A DNA stretch of 64,000 nucleotides from Chitinolyticbacter albus (GCF_024437655.1 NZ_JANBVF010000019.1:1-64000); one strand, 5' to 3'. Positions 18,894 to 27,762 are shown, counted from the stretch's first letter. Translations and numbers: made by a program. Notes: generated from the sequence alone by a model not told the origin.

Positions 18894-19232
18894 CTACTTG
18901 ATCACCAGCACGCCCTTGGCCTGCGGGTGGAAATCATCGAAATAGACATGCTGCGCGGGGCTGGTCGGGTTCACCACCACGAAGGAGGTCACGCCGGGGC
19001 CGAGCACCTTTTCCTTGCGCAGCGAAATGCTCTCGAACTCCGCCGGCGACTTGCCGGCATTGGTGATCTCGAGCTTGAAGCGGGTACCCGCCGGCGCCTC
19101 GATCCGCGGCGGGCTGATGGTGCCGTCGCGGAGGGTGATCTTGAACACCGGCAAATCGGCTGCCTGCACCGGCACCGAGCACAGGACCAGCACGCTCGCC
19201 AGCGCGCCAATGCGAACAGCCGGGCCGCCCAT
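18894..19232 (-). CDS. ftrB: Periplasmic cupredoxin-domain protein (FtrB-like)
   Basis: This 112-residue secreted protein has a signal peptide (cleavage near VQAAD) and a cupredoxin-1-like fold: FKITLRDGTISPPRIEAPAG, then FKLEITNAGKSPAEFES. In FtrABCD systems a periplasmic cupredoxin is thought to oxidise ferrous iron. The usual blue-copper Cys is not evident, as in other members. ATG 19232 is chosen because it follows the ftrA stop by one base and gives the signal peptide; the upstream part of the frame overlaps ftrA. Confidence 0.85.
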   Translation of the reverse strand: MGGPAVRIGALASVLVLCSVPVQAADLPVFKITLRDGTISPPRIEAPAGTRFKLEITNAGKSPAEFESISLRKEKVLGPGVTSFVVVNPTSPAQHVYFDDFHPQAKGVLVIK

Positions 19233-19233
19233 T

Positions 19234-19761
19234 TCAATACCCGCCCTTCTTGCCGGTGCCGGCGTAGGCGAACTCATAGTTGAGCTCGAACGGGGCGAAC
19301 CACGCGCCGACGCCGGTTTCCTTGTCGACATGGCGGCCGAAGTGCGCCATCGGGTTCTGTGACGGCGGCAGGATGGTGTATTTGAGCTTGTACTTGCCCG
19401 GGCCTTCCAGCTTCACGTTGTCGCCGTAGTGCGGGCCGTCGCTCGCCACCATGGGCATGAAGTCGCCCTTGATCACGTTCTTGCTGCCAACCTTCTGGAT
19501 CTCGTACTTCACCAGCAGATAGGGCATCCACTCGCCTTCGGCAAAGCCGTTCGGGTTGTCCTTCATCGCGTGGATGTCGGCTTCCAGGTGCACGTCCGAT
19601 TGCTCGACCGCGCGCATCATGCCCGGCGGGTCCATCTTGATCGGCTGCAGGTAGACGGCACCGATCTCCATGCCCGCCTTGATTGCGGGCTTGCCGATCG
19701 GGTACTCGGCGGCCTGAGCCAAACCTGTGGCACACAACAGCGCGAGCATCATGAATCTCAT
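19234..19761 (-). CDS. ftrA: Periplasmic P19/Tp34-family iron-binding protein (FtrA-like)
   Basis: The 175-residue protein has a signal peptide (ends near GLAQA) and the P19 family core EIGAVYLQPIKMDPPG, HLEADIHA and YHxK-type C-terminal part. Campylobacter P19 and Yersinia/Bordetella homologues bind copper and iron in the periplasm and feed an FTR1 permease. ATG 19761 is supported by AGGAG seven bases upstream. It is the first gene of the ftrA-B-C-D run. AAGAATGGTTCTC about 75 bp upstream could be a degenerate Fur site. Confidence 0.88.
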   Translation of the reverse strand: MRFMMLALLCATGLAQAAEYPIGKPAIKAGMEIGAVYLQPIKMDPPGMMRAVEQSDVHLEADIHAMKDNPNGFAEGEWMPYLLVKYEIQKVGSKNVIKGDFMPMVASDGPHYGDNVKLEGPGKYKLKYTILPPSQNPMAHFGRHVDKETGVGAWFAPFELNYEFAYAGTGKKGGY

Positions 19762-19905
19762 CGGAATACTCCTGGTTGGCGGAAACGACGCCGGATGATA
19801 AACCGCTGATCCTATGAGCCCAACCTTATCGAGAACCATTCTTGATCGTGAACAATAATTAATTTTATTTCGCCACATGCGAGGCCAGGCGCGGCAAACT
19901 CAACG

Positions 19906-19915
19906 CCCCCCCCCC
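19906..19915. repeat. Run of ten C in an intergenic region
   Basis: Ten consecutive cytosines lie between the divergent ftrA and etfB genes, 145 bp from the ftrA start and 132 bp from the etfB start. Such tracts are prone to slippage. Confidence 0.9.
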
Positions 19916-19986
19916 GAACCCGCCGCCATGGGAACGCGTATTGAGCTATATCATTAACTCAGATAAAAACGATATAACAAATCTAC

Positions 19987-20015
19987 TTCACAGATAACGC
20001 GTCGGACCATATAAT
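19987..20015 (+). promoter_or_regulatory. Predicted sigma-70 promoter of etfB
   Basis: TTCACA at 19987 and TATAAT at 20010 are separated by 17 bp, close to the consensus. Transcription would start near 20022, giving a leader of about 26 bases that contains AGGA ahead of the etfB ATG. Confidence 0.7.
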
Positions 20016-20047
20016 TCGCTGCAAAGTGAATAGCCAGGACCTGGAAA

Positions 20048-20794
20048 ATGAAAGCACTCGTGGCCGTAAAGCGCGTTGTTGATCACAACGTGCGCGTGCG
20101 GATCAAACCCGATGGCTCCGGCGTCGAGACCGCCGGCGTCAAGATGAGCATCAATCCCTTCGACGAAATCGCCGTCGAGGAAGCACTGCGTCTGAAAGAG
20201 CGCGGCGTGGTGAGCGAGATCGTTGCCGTGACCCTCGGCGAGGCGGTGTGCCAGGACGTGCTGCGCCATGCGCTAGCCATGGGTGTGGACCGCGTGATCC
20301 TGGTCGAGACCACCGCCGAGCTGCAGCCGCTGGGCGTCGCCAAGCTCTTGAAAGCCATCGCCGAGCGCGAGCAGCCGCAGCTGGTGCTGCTGGGCAAGCA
20401 GGCGATCGACGACGACGCGGGTCAAGTCGGCCAGATCCTGGCCGCCTTGCTGGGCGCGGCGCAAGGCACCTTTGCTTCCAAGATCGATATCGCTGGCGAT
20501 GAAGCCATCGTTGTGCGCGAAGTGGATGGCGGCACCGAGACCGTGGCGCTGAAGCTGCCGGCGGTGATCACGGCCGATCTGCGCTTGGCGGAGCCGCGCT
20601 TCGTCAAGCTGCCCAACCTGATGATGGCCAAGAAGAAGCCGATCGAGACCCTCGCCGCCGAGAGCCTGGGCGTCGACTTCGCGCCGCGCATCAAGCGCAC
20701 CGCCGCCGCCGAGCCGCAAGTGCGCGCCGCCGGCGTCAAGGTGGCCAACGTGGCCGAGCTGGTCCAGAAACTGCGCGAAGCGAAGGTGATTTGA
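20048..20794 (+). CDS. etfB: Electron transfer flavoprotein beta subunit
   Basis: This 248-residue subunit opens MKALVAVKRVVDHNVRVR and includes SINPFDEIAVEEALRLKE and LLGKQAIDDDAGQVGQ, hallmarks of ETF-beta. With EtfA it carries electrons from acyl-CoA and other dehydrogenases to ETF-QO. AGGA precedes the ATG. Its TGA overlaps the etfA ATG (TGATG), so the subunits are translationally coupled. Confidence 0.96.
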   Translation: MKALVAVKRVVDHNVRVRIKPDGSGVETAGVKMSINPFDEIAVEEALRLKERGVVSEIVAVTLGEAVCQDVLRHALAMGVDRVILVETTAELQPLGVAKLLKAIAEREQPQLVLLGKQAIDDDAGQVGQILAALLGAAQGTFASKIDIAGDEAIVVREVDGGTETVALKLPAVITADLRLAEPRFVKLPNLMMAKKKPIETLAAESLGVDFAPRIKRTAAAEPQVRAAGVKVANVAELVQKLREAKVI

Positions 20795-21723
20795 TGACGA
20801 CCCTGATTCTTGCCGAACACGACGGCCAGCAACTGAAACAAGCGACCCGCCAGGCGGTGACCGCCGCGCAGGCGTGGAACGCCCCGGTCCACCTGCTGCT
20901 GCTGGGTAGCGACACCAGCGCCGCCGCTGCCGATGCCGCCAAGGTTGCCGGCGTGGCGCAGGTGATCCGCGTCGATGCGCCGCATCTTGAGCATGCTCTG
21001 GCCGAAGACATCGCCAGCGTGCTGGTCGCGCTTGCCGGCGATTACCAGGTGCTGCTCGGCGCCCACACCGCCTACGCCAAGAACGCGCTGCCGCGCGCTG
21101 CCGGCCTGCTCGACGTGGCGCTGATCGCCGACGTGATCCGCATCCAGGCCCCGGCCACCTATGTGCGCCCGGTGTACGCCGGCAACGTGCTCGCCACCGT
21201 GCAAAGCAGCGACGCGCTGCAAGTGGTGACCATCCGCACCACCGCCTTTGACGCCGCGGGCAATGGCGGCAATGCCAGCATCACCACGCTGGCCGCACCG
21301 GCCGCGACCAGCGCAGCGCGCTGGGTGAGCGAAAGCCGCAATGTCAGCGATCGCCCTGAACTTGCCACCGCCCGCGTCGTGATCTCGGGTGGGCGCAGCC
21401 TGGGCGAGCGCTTCGAATCGGTGCTGGGCCCGCTTGCCGCGCAGCTGAACGGCGCGCTGGGCGCCACCCGCGCCGCGGTCGATGCCGGCTTCGCGCCCAA
21501 CGACATCCAGATCGGTCAGACCGGCACCGTGGTCGCACCCGAGCTCTATATTGCTGCCGGTATTTCCGGCGCCGCGCAGCATCTGGCGGGGATGAAGGAC
21601 AGCAAGGTCATCGTGGCCATCAACCACGATCCGGACGCCGCGATCTTCCAGGTGGCCGACTTCGGCATCGTTGCCGATCTGTTTGACGCCGTGCCGCAAC
21701 TGACCGCCGCATTGAAACAGTAA
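20794..21723 (+). CDS. etfA: Electron transfer flavoprotein alpha subunit
   Basis: The 309-residue FAD-binding subunit. The C-terminal domain holds the ETF-alpha signature: YIAAGISGAAQHLAGMKDS, then INHDPDAAIFQVADFGIVAD. ATG 20794 (MTTLILAEHDGQ) is preferred to the TTG three bases earlier because it overlaps the etfB stop and follows AAGGTG. A strong terminator stem follows the gene. Confidence 0.96.
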   Translation: MTTLILAEHDGQQLKQATRQAVTAAQAWNAPVHLLLLGSDTSAAAADAAKVAGVAQVIRVDAPHLEHALAEDIASVLVALAGDYQVLLGAHTAYAKNALPRAAGLLDVALIADVIRIQAPATYVRPVYAGNVLATVQSSDALQVVTIRTTAFDAAGNGGNASITTLAAPAATSAARWVSESRNVSDRPELATARVVISGGRSLGERFESVLGPLAAQLNGALGATRAAVDAGFAPNDIQIGQTGTVVAPELYIAAGISGAAQHLAGMKDSKVIVAINHDPDAAIFQVADFGIVADLFDAVPQLTAALKQ

Positions 21724-21726
21724 CCG

Positions 21727-21750
21727 AAGGCCGGGATAATCCCGGCCTTT
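21727..21750 (+). terminator. Terminator after etfBA
   Basis: AAGGCCGGGA and TCCCGGCCTT pair perfectly around TAA, a few bases after the etfA stop, followed by a short T tract. Confidence 0.85.
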
Positions 21751-21811
21751 GCCGTCGCGGCCGCTTGGCGCCGCAGTAGCGCTTAACGAACATCACCAAT
21801 CAGGATTTGCA

Positions 21812-22588
21812 ATGAGTGCCTTCGCTTCCGAACGCGTTCTCTCGGTACACCACTGGAACGACACGCTGTTCAGCTTCAAGACCACGCGCGACCCCGCCCT
21901 GCGCTTCGAGAACGGCCAGTTCGTGATGATCGGCCTGCAGGTGAACGGCAAGCCGCTGATGCGCGCCTACTCGATCGCCAGCCCGAACTACGAAGAGCAC
22001 CTCGAATTCTTCAGCATCAAGGTACAGAACGGTCCGCTGACCTCCGTCCTGCAGAAGATCCAGGTGGGCGACGAGCTCTTGGTGTCGCGCAAGCCGACCG
22101 GCACGTTGGTGCTGTCCGACCTGAACCCGGGCAAGCACCTGTACTACCTCTCCACCGGCACGGGCCTCGCGCCGTTCATGAGCCTGATCCAGGACCCGGA
22201 AGCGTACGAGCAGTACGACAAGATCATCCTGGTGCATGGCGTGCGTGAAGTGAGCGAGCTCGCTTACGCCGACTTCATCGAGAAGGAACTGCCGAACAAC
22301 GAGTTCTTCGGCGATGCGGTGCGCGAAAAGCTGATCTACTACCCGACCGTGACCCGCGAAGCGTTCCGCAACCAGGGCCGCCTGACCGACCTGATCGAAT
22401 CGGGCAAGCTGTTCACCGATATCGGCCTGCCGCCGCTGAACCCGGAAACCGACCGCGCCATGCTGTGCGGCAGCCCGGCGATGCTGAAGGACACCTGCGA
22501 TCTGCTGGACGCGCGCGGCTTCAAGGTCTCCAAGCGCATCGGTCAGCCCGGCGACTATGTGATCGAGCGCGCCTTCGTCGAGAAGTAA
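21812..22588 (+). CDS. fpr: Ferredoxin--NADP(+) reductase
   Basis: The 258-residue flavoenzyme exchanges electrons between NADPH and ferredoxin or flavodoxin. It has the FAD-binding RAYSIASPNYEEHLEF region, the NADP-binding GTGLAPFMSLI and the C-terminal DYVIERAFVEK typical of bacterial (subclass I) FNRs that end in a short tail. ATG 21812 follows CAGGA. The gene is monocistronic, between two terminator stems. Confidence 0.95.
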   Translation: MSAFASERVLSVHHWNDTLFSFKTTRDPALRFENGQFVMIGLQVNGKPLMRAYSIASPNYEEHLEFFSIKVQNGPLTSVLQKIQVGDELLVSRKPTGTLVLSDLNPGKHLYYLSTGTGLAPFMSLIQDPEAYEQYDKIILVHGVREVSELAYADFIEKELPNNEFFGDAVREKLIYYPTVTREAFRNQGRLTDLIESGKLFTDIGLPPLNPETDRAMLCGSPAMLKDTCDLLDARGFKVSKRIGQPGDYVIERAFVEK

Positions 22589-22631
22589 GCGCCTCCGCCG
22601 CCGCGATGCCGGCGGCAGGCACGATCAGCGC

Positions 22632-22660
22632 AAGGGGCCGGCAACGGCCCCTTCGTTTTT
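22632..22660 (+). terminator. Terminator after fpr
   Basis: GGGGCCG and CGGCCCC form a stem around GCAA, followed by TTCGTTTTT. Classical intrinsic terminator form, 44 bp after the fpr stop. Confidence 0.85.
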
Positions 22661-22679
22661 GCCTCATCCGGAACATGCC

Positions 22680-23051
22680 ATGCTCAACTTCATCTTCATA
22701 GGTAGCCTCAACCTGCTGTTCGCCGTGGTGCTCGGCGCCTTCGGCGCGCACGGCCTCAAGGCGCGCCTGTCGGTGGAACAGCTTGGCTGGTGGCAGACTG
22801 GCGTGCAGTACCACAGCTGGCACGCACTAGGCCTTATCGCCATCGGCCTCTTGCTGCTGCAAGCGCCCACCGCCGCGGCGCGGCCAGCCGGTTGGGCCTT
22901 GCAACTGGGCATCGTGCTGTTCTCAGGCTCGCTCTACGCGATGGCGCTGGGTGCGCCACGCTGGTTCGGCGCGATCACGCCGCTGGGCGGCACGGCCTTT
23001 ATCGTCGGCTGGGGCCTGCTGGCCTGGGCCGCATGGAAGCTGGGGCAGTGA
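22680..23051 (+). CDS. DUF423 membrane protein
   Basis: The 123-residue protein has four transmembrane segments and the DUF423 hallmark AVVLGAFGAHGLKARLS, followed by QTGVQYHSWHALGL. The family is widespread and of unknown function. The ATG at 22680 gives the standard start; the upstream TTG has no support and lies in the fpr terminator. The TGA overlaps the ATG of the next gene. Confidence 0.9.
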   Translation: MLNFIFIGSLNLLFAVVLGAFGAHGLKARLSVEQLGWWQTGVQYHSWHALGLIAIGLLLLQAPTAAARPAGWALQLGIVLFSGSLYAMALGAPRWFGAITPLGGTAFIVGWGLLAWAAWKLGQ

Positions 23052-23368
23052 TGGACCACACCCACCAGATCGCAGCCCTCAGCGCCATGCTGGCGCGCGG
23101 CCAGGACAACGCGCTGCTGCGCTTTGGCCTCGGCCAGGCGCTGCTCGCCGATGGCCAGGCTGCGGATGCGATCGTGCACCTGCGCGCCGCCATCGCGCAC
23201 GACGCGAAGTATTCGGCGGCGTACAAACTGCTGGGCAAGGCGCTGGCAGTAATGGGCGATACGGCTGCTGCGGCCGACGCTTATCGTGATGGCATTGCCG
23301 TGGCTGAAGCGCGCGGCGACATCCAGGCCGCGCGCGAGATGAAGGTGTTCCTCAAGCGGCTGGGCTGA
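23051..23368 (+). CDS. Small TPR protein
   Basis: A 105-residue protein of two to three tetratricopeptide units (LRFGLGQALLADGQAADAIVHLRAAI, written here only as the run LLADGQAADAIVHLRAAI, then YKLLGKALAVMGDTAAAADA). It is coupled to the DUF423 gene by a TGATG overlap. Its function is unknown. Confidence 0.85.
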   Translation: MDHTHQIAALSAMLARGQDNALLRFGLGQALLADGQAADAIVHLRAAIAHDAKYSAAYKLLGKALAVMGDTAAAADAYRDGIAVAEARGDIQAAREMKVFLKRLG

Positions 23369-23402
23369 CCAATCGCAGGACGCCGCCGCGCAGCGGGGGC
23401 GG

Positions 23403-24164
23403 CTAACGCTCCGACATGCCGTAGCGACGCGCCAGCCGCTCGATATCACCGGCCTGCTCCAACTCGACCAGCGCCCAGTTGACTGCGGTCACGCTCCACG
23501 GCGAGTGCGGCGAAACCAGGCACTGCGTCTGCACCACCGAGAACGGCACCTTGCCGATCGCATACTGCACCCGTTCCGCCGGGGCGTCGCGGAAGTAGCC
23601 CTCGATCTCGGCCTCGGACATGATCAGCACATCCGCCATGCCCAGCCGGACCCGGCGAAACAGGTTTTCGACGCGGGTGTCGTCAAGGCGCGTCGCACGG
23701 CCGGTGTCGAACAGCGGCTGAATCGGTGCGAAGTGGTAGCCCAGCATGACCGCGATGCGCTTGCCGACGAAATCGTCAGGCGCCCTCTGTGGTACCGGCT
23801 GTTCCGCCAGCGTCACCGCCCGCTCGACCTGCGGCAACACATGGCGAGTCCAGCCGCCCACCGCCTGCGGCGACCAGGTGGGGCTGGAATAGCACATGAT
23901 GTCCGCCTCGCCCCGCGCCAGCGCCTGCTCGATGCGGCGGCGCGAAAACAGCGTGTGCTGCGCCTTGCTGCCCAGCTGCTGCGCAATCAGATCGCCCAGC
24001 TCCTTAAGCAGCCCTCCGGTCACACGCTGGCCACTGAGCGTGACCAGCGGATAGCCCATGCCGGCGGTATGGGCCATCTTGAGCGGCGCAGCGCTCGCGC
24101 AGGGCACGACCACCGCGGCAAGCAGCATCCAGACAATGGCAAGCGATAAGGGACGCGGATTCAT
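23403..24164 (-). CDS. Secreted PBP-like (amino-acid-binding fold) protein
   Basis: The 253-residue protein has a signal peptide ending near ASAAP and the fold of solute-binding family 3: GLLKELGDLIAQQLG, RRIEQALARGEADIMCYSSPTWSP, and a second lobe with RVENLFRRVRLGMADVLIMSE. No ABC transporter genes adjoin it, so it is more likely an orphan sensor-like or scavenging binding protein. It is divergent from the PP-loop ATPase gene. Confidence 0.8.
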   Translation of the reverse strand: MNPRPLSLAIVWMLLAAVVVPCASAAPLKMAHTAGMGYPLVTLSGQRVTGGLLKELGDLIAQQLGSKAQHTLFSRRRIEQALARGEADIMCYSSPTWSPQAVGGWTRHVLPQVERAVTLAEQPVPQRAPDDFVGKRIAVMLGYHFAPIQPLFDTGRATRLDDTRVENLFRRVRLGMADVLIMSEAEIEGYFRDAPAERVQYAIGKVPFSVVQTQCLVSPHSPWSVTAVNWALVELEQAGDIERLARRYGMSER

Positions 24165-24273
24165 AAAGGGTGCTGGCGTTGTAAGGGAAGCATCATAACG
24201 TCGATCAATATTCGCAGAAATACCATGTCTGCACCGCCACTACCGCCAGGCGGGCGCATGCGACAATCGCGAC

Positions 24274-24933
24274 ATGATCTCCTCCCAGCCCTTCCTGGCA
24301 TCGTGGAGTGGCGGCAAGGATGCTTGCCTCGCCTTCCATCTCGCACTGGCCTCCGGCCACCGTCCGGTGGCGCTGATCAATATGCTGAACGAAACCGGCG
24401 AGCGCTCGCGATCGCACGGCCTCTCGCCCGCCCTCCTGAACGCCCAGGCCGCCGCACTCGGTCTGCCGCTTTTGACAGGCAGCGCGACGTGGGCCGGCTA
24501 CGAAACCGAGTTCGTCGCCCGACTGCTCGAAGCACGCGAGCTACACGGCGCCACAGCCGCAGTGTTCGGTGATATCGATCTGCAACCGCACCGCGACTGG
24601 GAGGAAATGGTCTGCGCGCGTGCAGGCCTCTCCCCGCTGCTGCCGCTGTGGCAGCGCAGCCGGCGCGAACTGGTCGAGGAAATGGTCGACAGCGGCATCG
24701 TGGCGCGCATCGTCTCCTGCAATGCCGCGCTGGGGCCGGACTTTCTCGGCCGCGCCATTGACCGCACGCTAATCGCCGAACTCGAAGCACTGGGCATCGA
24801 TGCCTGCGGCGAGAATGGCGAATACCACACGGTGGTGCTGGACGCCCCCGCCTTCAACGCCGCCATTGCCGTCCGGCAAGGTGCGCGGCAACGCCACGGC
24901 GACTACTGGTTCCTCGATCTCTCACTCGTCTGA
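24274..24933 (+). CDS. PP-loop ATPase of the diphthine--ammonia-ligase family
   Basis: The 219-residue protein carries the PP-loop SWSGGKDACLA near residue 12 and the family motif GENGEYHTVVLDAP near the C-terminus. In archaea and eukaryotes the family amidates diphthine on EF-2; bacteria lack diphthamide, so the bacterial members have an unknown substrate, probably a small molecule activated with ATP. It is a single gene. Confidence 0.88.
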   Translation: MISSQPFLASWSGGKDACLAFHLALASGHRPVALINMLNETGERSRSHGLSPALLNAQAAALGLPLLTGSATWAGYETEFVARLLEARELHGATAAVFGDIDLQPHRDWEEMVCARAGLSPLLPLWQRSRRELVEEMVDSGIVARIVSCNAALGPDFLGRAIDRTLIAELEALGIDACGENGEYHTVVLDAPAFNAAIAVRQGARQRHGDYWFLDLSLV

Positions 24934-25056
24934 TCCGCGCAGCCTGCGCGGTAGTTTGCACAGCCACTTCCACCACTGTGTGCGCTCCTAGCGACAAGGC
25001 TAGGCCGTCATGGCCCGGCATGTCGCGCACGCGTTGCTATGGCCATGCTTGATCCC

Positions 25057-25098
25057 GATCAATAGTTTTTATTCACTAAAAACTTATAAACGATCAAT
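25057..25098. promoter_or_regulatory. AT-rich control region with a GATCAAT direct repeat
   Basis: GATCAAT occurs at 25057 and again at 25092, 35 bp apart, in a strikingly AT-rich island upstream of the peroxiredoxin-glutaredoxin gene. It may be a promoter with a regulator site (an OxyR-type site would fit the gene, but the tetrad spacing does not match well). Confidence 0.35.
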
Positions 25099-25176
25099 TG
25101 GACCAATCAGCATACGACCGGGATACTTCATCCCGTCGCTGCAACGCAGCATCCACCTCAAACCAGGAGCATCCGC

Positions 25177-25911
25177 ATGTTGAAGAACCACGAAGGCCAA
25201 CGCGTCCCCAACGTCACCTTCCGCGTCCGCGAAAACAACGATTGGAAGAATGTCACCACCGACGAGCTGTTCAACGGCAAGACCGTCGTGGTGTTCTCGC
25301 TGCCTGGTGCCTTCACCCCCACGTGTTCCTCCACCCATCTGCCGCGCTACAACGAGCTGGCACCGGTGTTCGCCAAGCACGGCGTCGATGCCATCCTCTG
25401 CGTATCGGTGAACGACACCTTCGTGATGAACGAATGGGCCAAGGACCAGGAATCGCAGAACATCGTGATGATCCCGGACGGCAATGGCGAATTCACCGAA
25501 GGCATGGGCATGCTGGTCGACAAGGCTGACCTGGGCTTTGGCAAGCGCAGCTGGCGCTATTCGATGCTGGTGAAGGATGGCGTGGTCGAGAAGATGTTCG
25601 TCGAGCCGCAAAAGGAAGGCGATCCGTTCGAAGTATCGGACGCCGACACCATGCTGGCCCACATCGCCCCGTCGGCCAAGACGCCAGACCAGGTGGTGGT
25701 GTTCAGCAAGGAAGGCTGCCCGTTCTGCGCCAAGGCCAAGCAGCTGCTTTCTGACAAGGGCTTCGAGTACATCGACCTGCCGCTCGATCACAAGGTGCGT
25801 GGCAAGGTACTCGGCGCCGTTTCCGGCAAGATGACCGCGCCGCAGGTGTTCATCAACGGTGAGCTCATCGGTGGCTCGGAACAGCTCGAGGAATACCTCG
25901 CCGCCGCCTAA
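25177..25911 (+). CDS. Peroxiredoxin-glutaredoxin fusion
   Basis: The 244-residue hybrid joins a type-5 peroxiredoxin (residues 1-165; peroxidatic Cys50 in [15 protein letters not shown]) to a glutaredoxin (residues 175-244; CPFC at 181-184). Such hybrids, known from Haemophilus and Neisseria, reduce peroxides with glutathione in one polypeptide. ATG 25177 follows CCAGGAG. The gene stop is the first three bases of repeat copy A. Confidence 0.95.
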   Translation: MLKNHEGQRVPNVTFRVRENNDWKNVTTDELFNGKTVVVFSLPGAFTPTCSSTHLPRYNELAPVFAKHGVDAILCVSVNDTFVMNEWAKDQESQNIVMIPDGNGEFTEGMGMLVDKADLGFGKRSWRYSMLVKDGVVEKMFVEPQKEGDPFEVSDADTMLAHIAPSAKTPDQVVVFSKEGCPFCAKAKQLLSDKGFEYIDLPLDHKVRGKVLGAVSGKMTAPQVFINGELIGGSEQLEEYLAAA

Positions 25912-26063
25912 GAGTCACTAACAAAACCCTGCTGGAGGCGTTGCGCTCACTCGGCGTACACCTCGTACTGCCTGCGACCGAAGGGAGTCCGGTTCATCGC
26001 CGTTCACGATGTTTCACGCGCCTTTCCAGCACCGTTGTACTGGGATTTGTTAGCCGCTCTAAG
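25909..26063 (+). repeat. Stop-codon-linked repeat, copy A
   Basis: About 155 bp with imperfect terminal inverted repeats: CTAACAAAACCC at 25918 and GGGATTTGTTAG ending at 26053, with TAAGAG and CTCTAAG further out. The core CTGCGACCGAAGG, GTCCGGTTCAT and GCCGTTCA is shared with copies at 38.9 and 43.0 kb. The left end begins at the TAA stop of the peroxiredoxin fusion. The right third is the most diverged of the three. The 26064-26231 remainder of the gap has no visible gene. Confidence 0.85.
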
Positions 26064-26231
26064 CCGCGCGCAGCAACACCCGGTGGCGGATGTTTCGCCG
26101 CACTTCCCGATCGCCGGCCAGCCCGGCTGGCGATCGGTCCGACAGCCTTCGGACCCGGCCTCATTCTGATCGCGTGATGCCGGGTGCGACGGTTGCGCCA
26201 GCCGCAATCCCACCCTTGCCAGGAGCCCGCC

Positions 26232-27626
26232 ATGACCCAGAATACCCGCCAAGTCGATGTCGCCGTGATCGGTGCCGGCACCGCCGGCCTTGCCGCCTAC
26301 CGCGCCGCCCGCTCCGCCGGCAAGACCGCGCTGCTGATCGAAGGCGGCCCCGGCGGCACCACCTGCGCCCGCGTCGGCTGCATGCCATCCAAGCTCCTGA
26401 TCGCCGCGGCCGATGCCGCGCACGAGCTGCGCCACACCGCCGCCTTTGGCGTACGCATCGATGGCGACATCGTGATCAATGGGCGCGAGGTGATGGACCG
26501 CGTGAAGCGCGAACGCGATCGCTTCGTTGGCTTCGTGCTGCGCAGCGTCGACGGCATCCCTGCTGATGACAAACTCGCCGGCTACGCCCACTTCATCGAC
26601 ACCAGCACGCTGCTGGTCGGCACCACCCGCGTAGAGGCCGGCAGCGTGGTGATCGCCACCGGCTCCAGCCCCAGCGTGCCCGATGCCTTCACCGTGTTTG
26701 GCGATCGGCTGGTGGTGAACGACGACGTGTTTTCCTGGGATGCGCTGCCGCGCCGCGTCGCTGTGTTCGGCCCTGGCGTGATCGGCCTGGAGCTGGGCCA
26801 GGCCTTGTCACGGCTCGGCGTGATCGTGCGCGTGTTCGGCCGCAGCGGCCACATCGGCCCGCTCACCGACCCGGCCATCCGCGACTATGCCAATGCCACC
26901 TTCTCCACCGATTTCGCGCTGAACGCCAATGCGCACATCGAGCACATGGGCCGCGACGGCGACGAGGCAGTGATCCGCTTTGTCGGCCGCGACGGCGAAC
27001 CGGTGACCGAGCGATTTGACTACGTGCTGCTCGCCACCGGCCGTACGCCGAACGTGAAGAACCTGGCGCTGGAAAACACCGGCATCGCGCTCGATGAACG
27101 TGGCGTGCCGCTGTTCGATCGCGACACGCTGCAATGCGGCGACAGCCCTATCTTTGTCGCCGGCGACGCCAACAACGTGCTGCCGCTGCTGCACGAGGCC
27201 GCCGACGAGGGCAAGACCGCTGGCAACAACGCAGCCCGTTACCCGGCCGTCGCGCCCGGCCTGCGCCGCTCACCGATCGCCATCGTGTTCAGTGATCCGC
27301 AGATCGCCATGGTTGGCGCCCGCTTTGCCGATCTTGACCCTGCCCGCATCGTGGTCGGCGAAGTCAGCTTCGAGGATCAGGGCCGTAGCCGCGTGATGCT
27401 GAAGAACAAGGGCCTGATGCACGTCTATGCCGACAAGGAGAGCGGCACTTTCCTCGGCGCCGAGTGGATAGGCCCGCGCGCCGAGAACATCGCGCATACG
27501 CTCGCTTGGGCGCACCAGATGCAGCTCACGGTGCCGCAGATGCTCGACATGCCGTTCTACCACCCGGTGATCGAGGAAGGGCTGCGCACCGCGTTGCGCG
27601 ACGCGGCGGCGAAGTTGGCTGGCTGA
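26232..27626 (+). CDS. Dihydrolipoyl dehydrogenase-like flavoprotein disulfide reductase
   Basis: This 464-residue enzyme has FAD-binding VIGAGTAGLAAYRAA, the redox-active pair in TTCARVGCMPSKLL (Cys-x4-Cys), the NAD-binding GPGVIGLELGQALSRLG and the dimer-interface His-x4-Glu (HPVIEEGLR). That is a complete class I pyridine nucleotide disulfide reductase. ATG 26232 lies after AGGAG; the frame is open further up without need. No 2-oxoacid dehydrogenase genes adjoin it, so its partner is unknown; it may be a stand-alone Lpd paralogue. Confidence 0.88.
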   Translation: MTQNTRQVDVAVIGAGTAGLAAYRAARSAGKTALLIEGGPGGTTCARVGCMPSKLLIAAADAAHELRHTAAFGVRIDGDIVINGREVMDRVKRERDRFVGFVLRSVDGIPADDKLAGYAHFIDTSTLLVGTTRVEAGSVVIATGSSPSVPDAFTVFGDRLVVNDDVFSWDALPRRVAVFGPGVIGLELGQALSRLGVIVRVFGRSGHIGPLTDPAIRDYANATFSTDFALNANAHIEHMGRDGDEAVIRFVGRDGEPVTERFDYVLLATGRTPNVKNLALENTGIALDERGVPLFDRDTLQCGDSPIFVAGDANNVLPLLHEAADEGKTAGNNAARYPAVAPGLRRSPIAIVFSDPQIAMVGARFADLDPARIVVGEVSFEDQGRSRVMLKNKGLMHVYADKESGTFLGAEWIGPRAENIAHTLAWAHQMQLTVPQMLDMPFYHPVIEEGLRTALRDAAAKLAG

Positions 27627-27762
27627 AAGCGGCAGCATCGGCGCCGGAGGCGTTTGTGCTCGCTCTGGCGATCCAGCCTTCCCATATTGTCGGCACCGTG
27701 GGGTGCGCAGGAACCAGCTTCAGCGGTGAACAACACGCCCGCCGCTGAAGCACGCACAGCAA

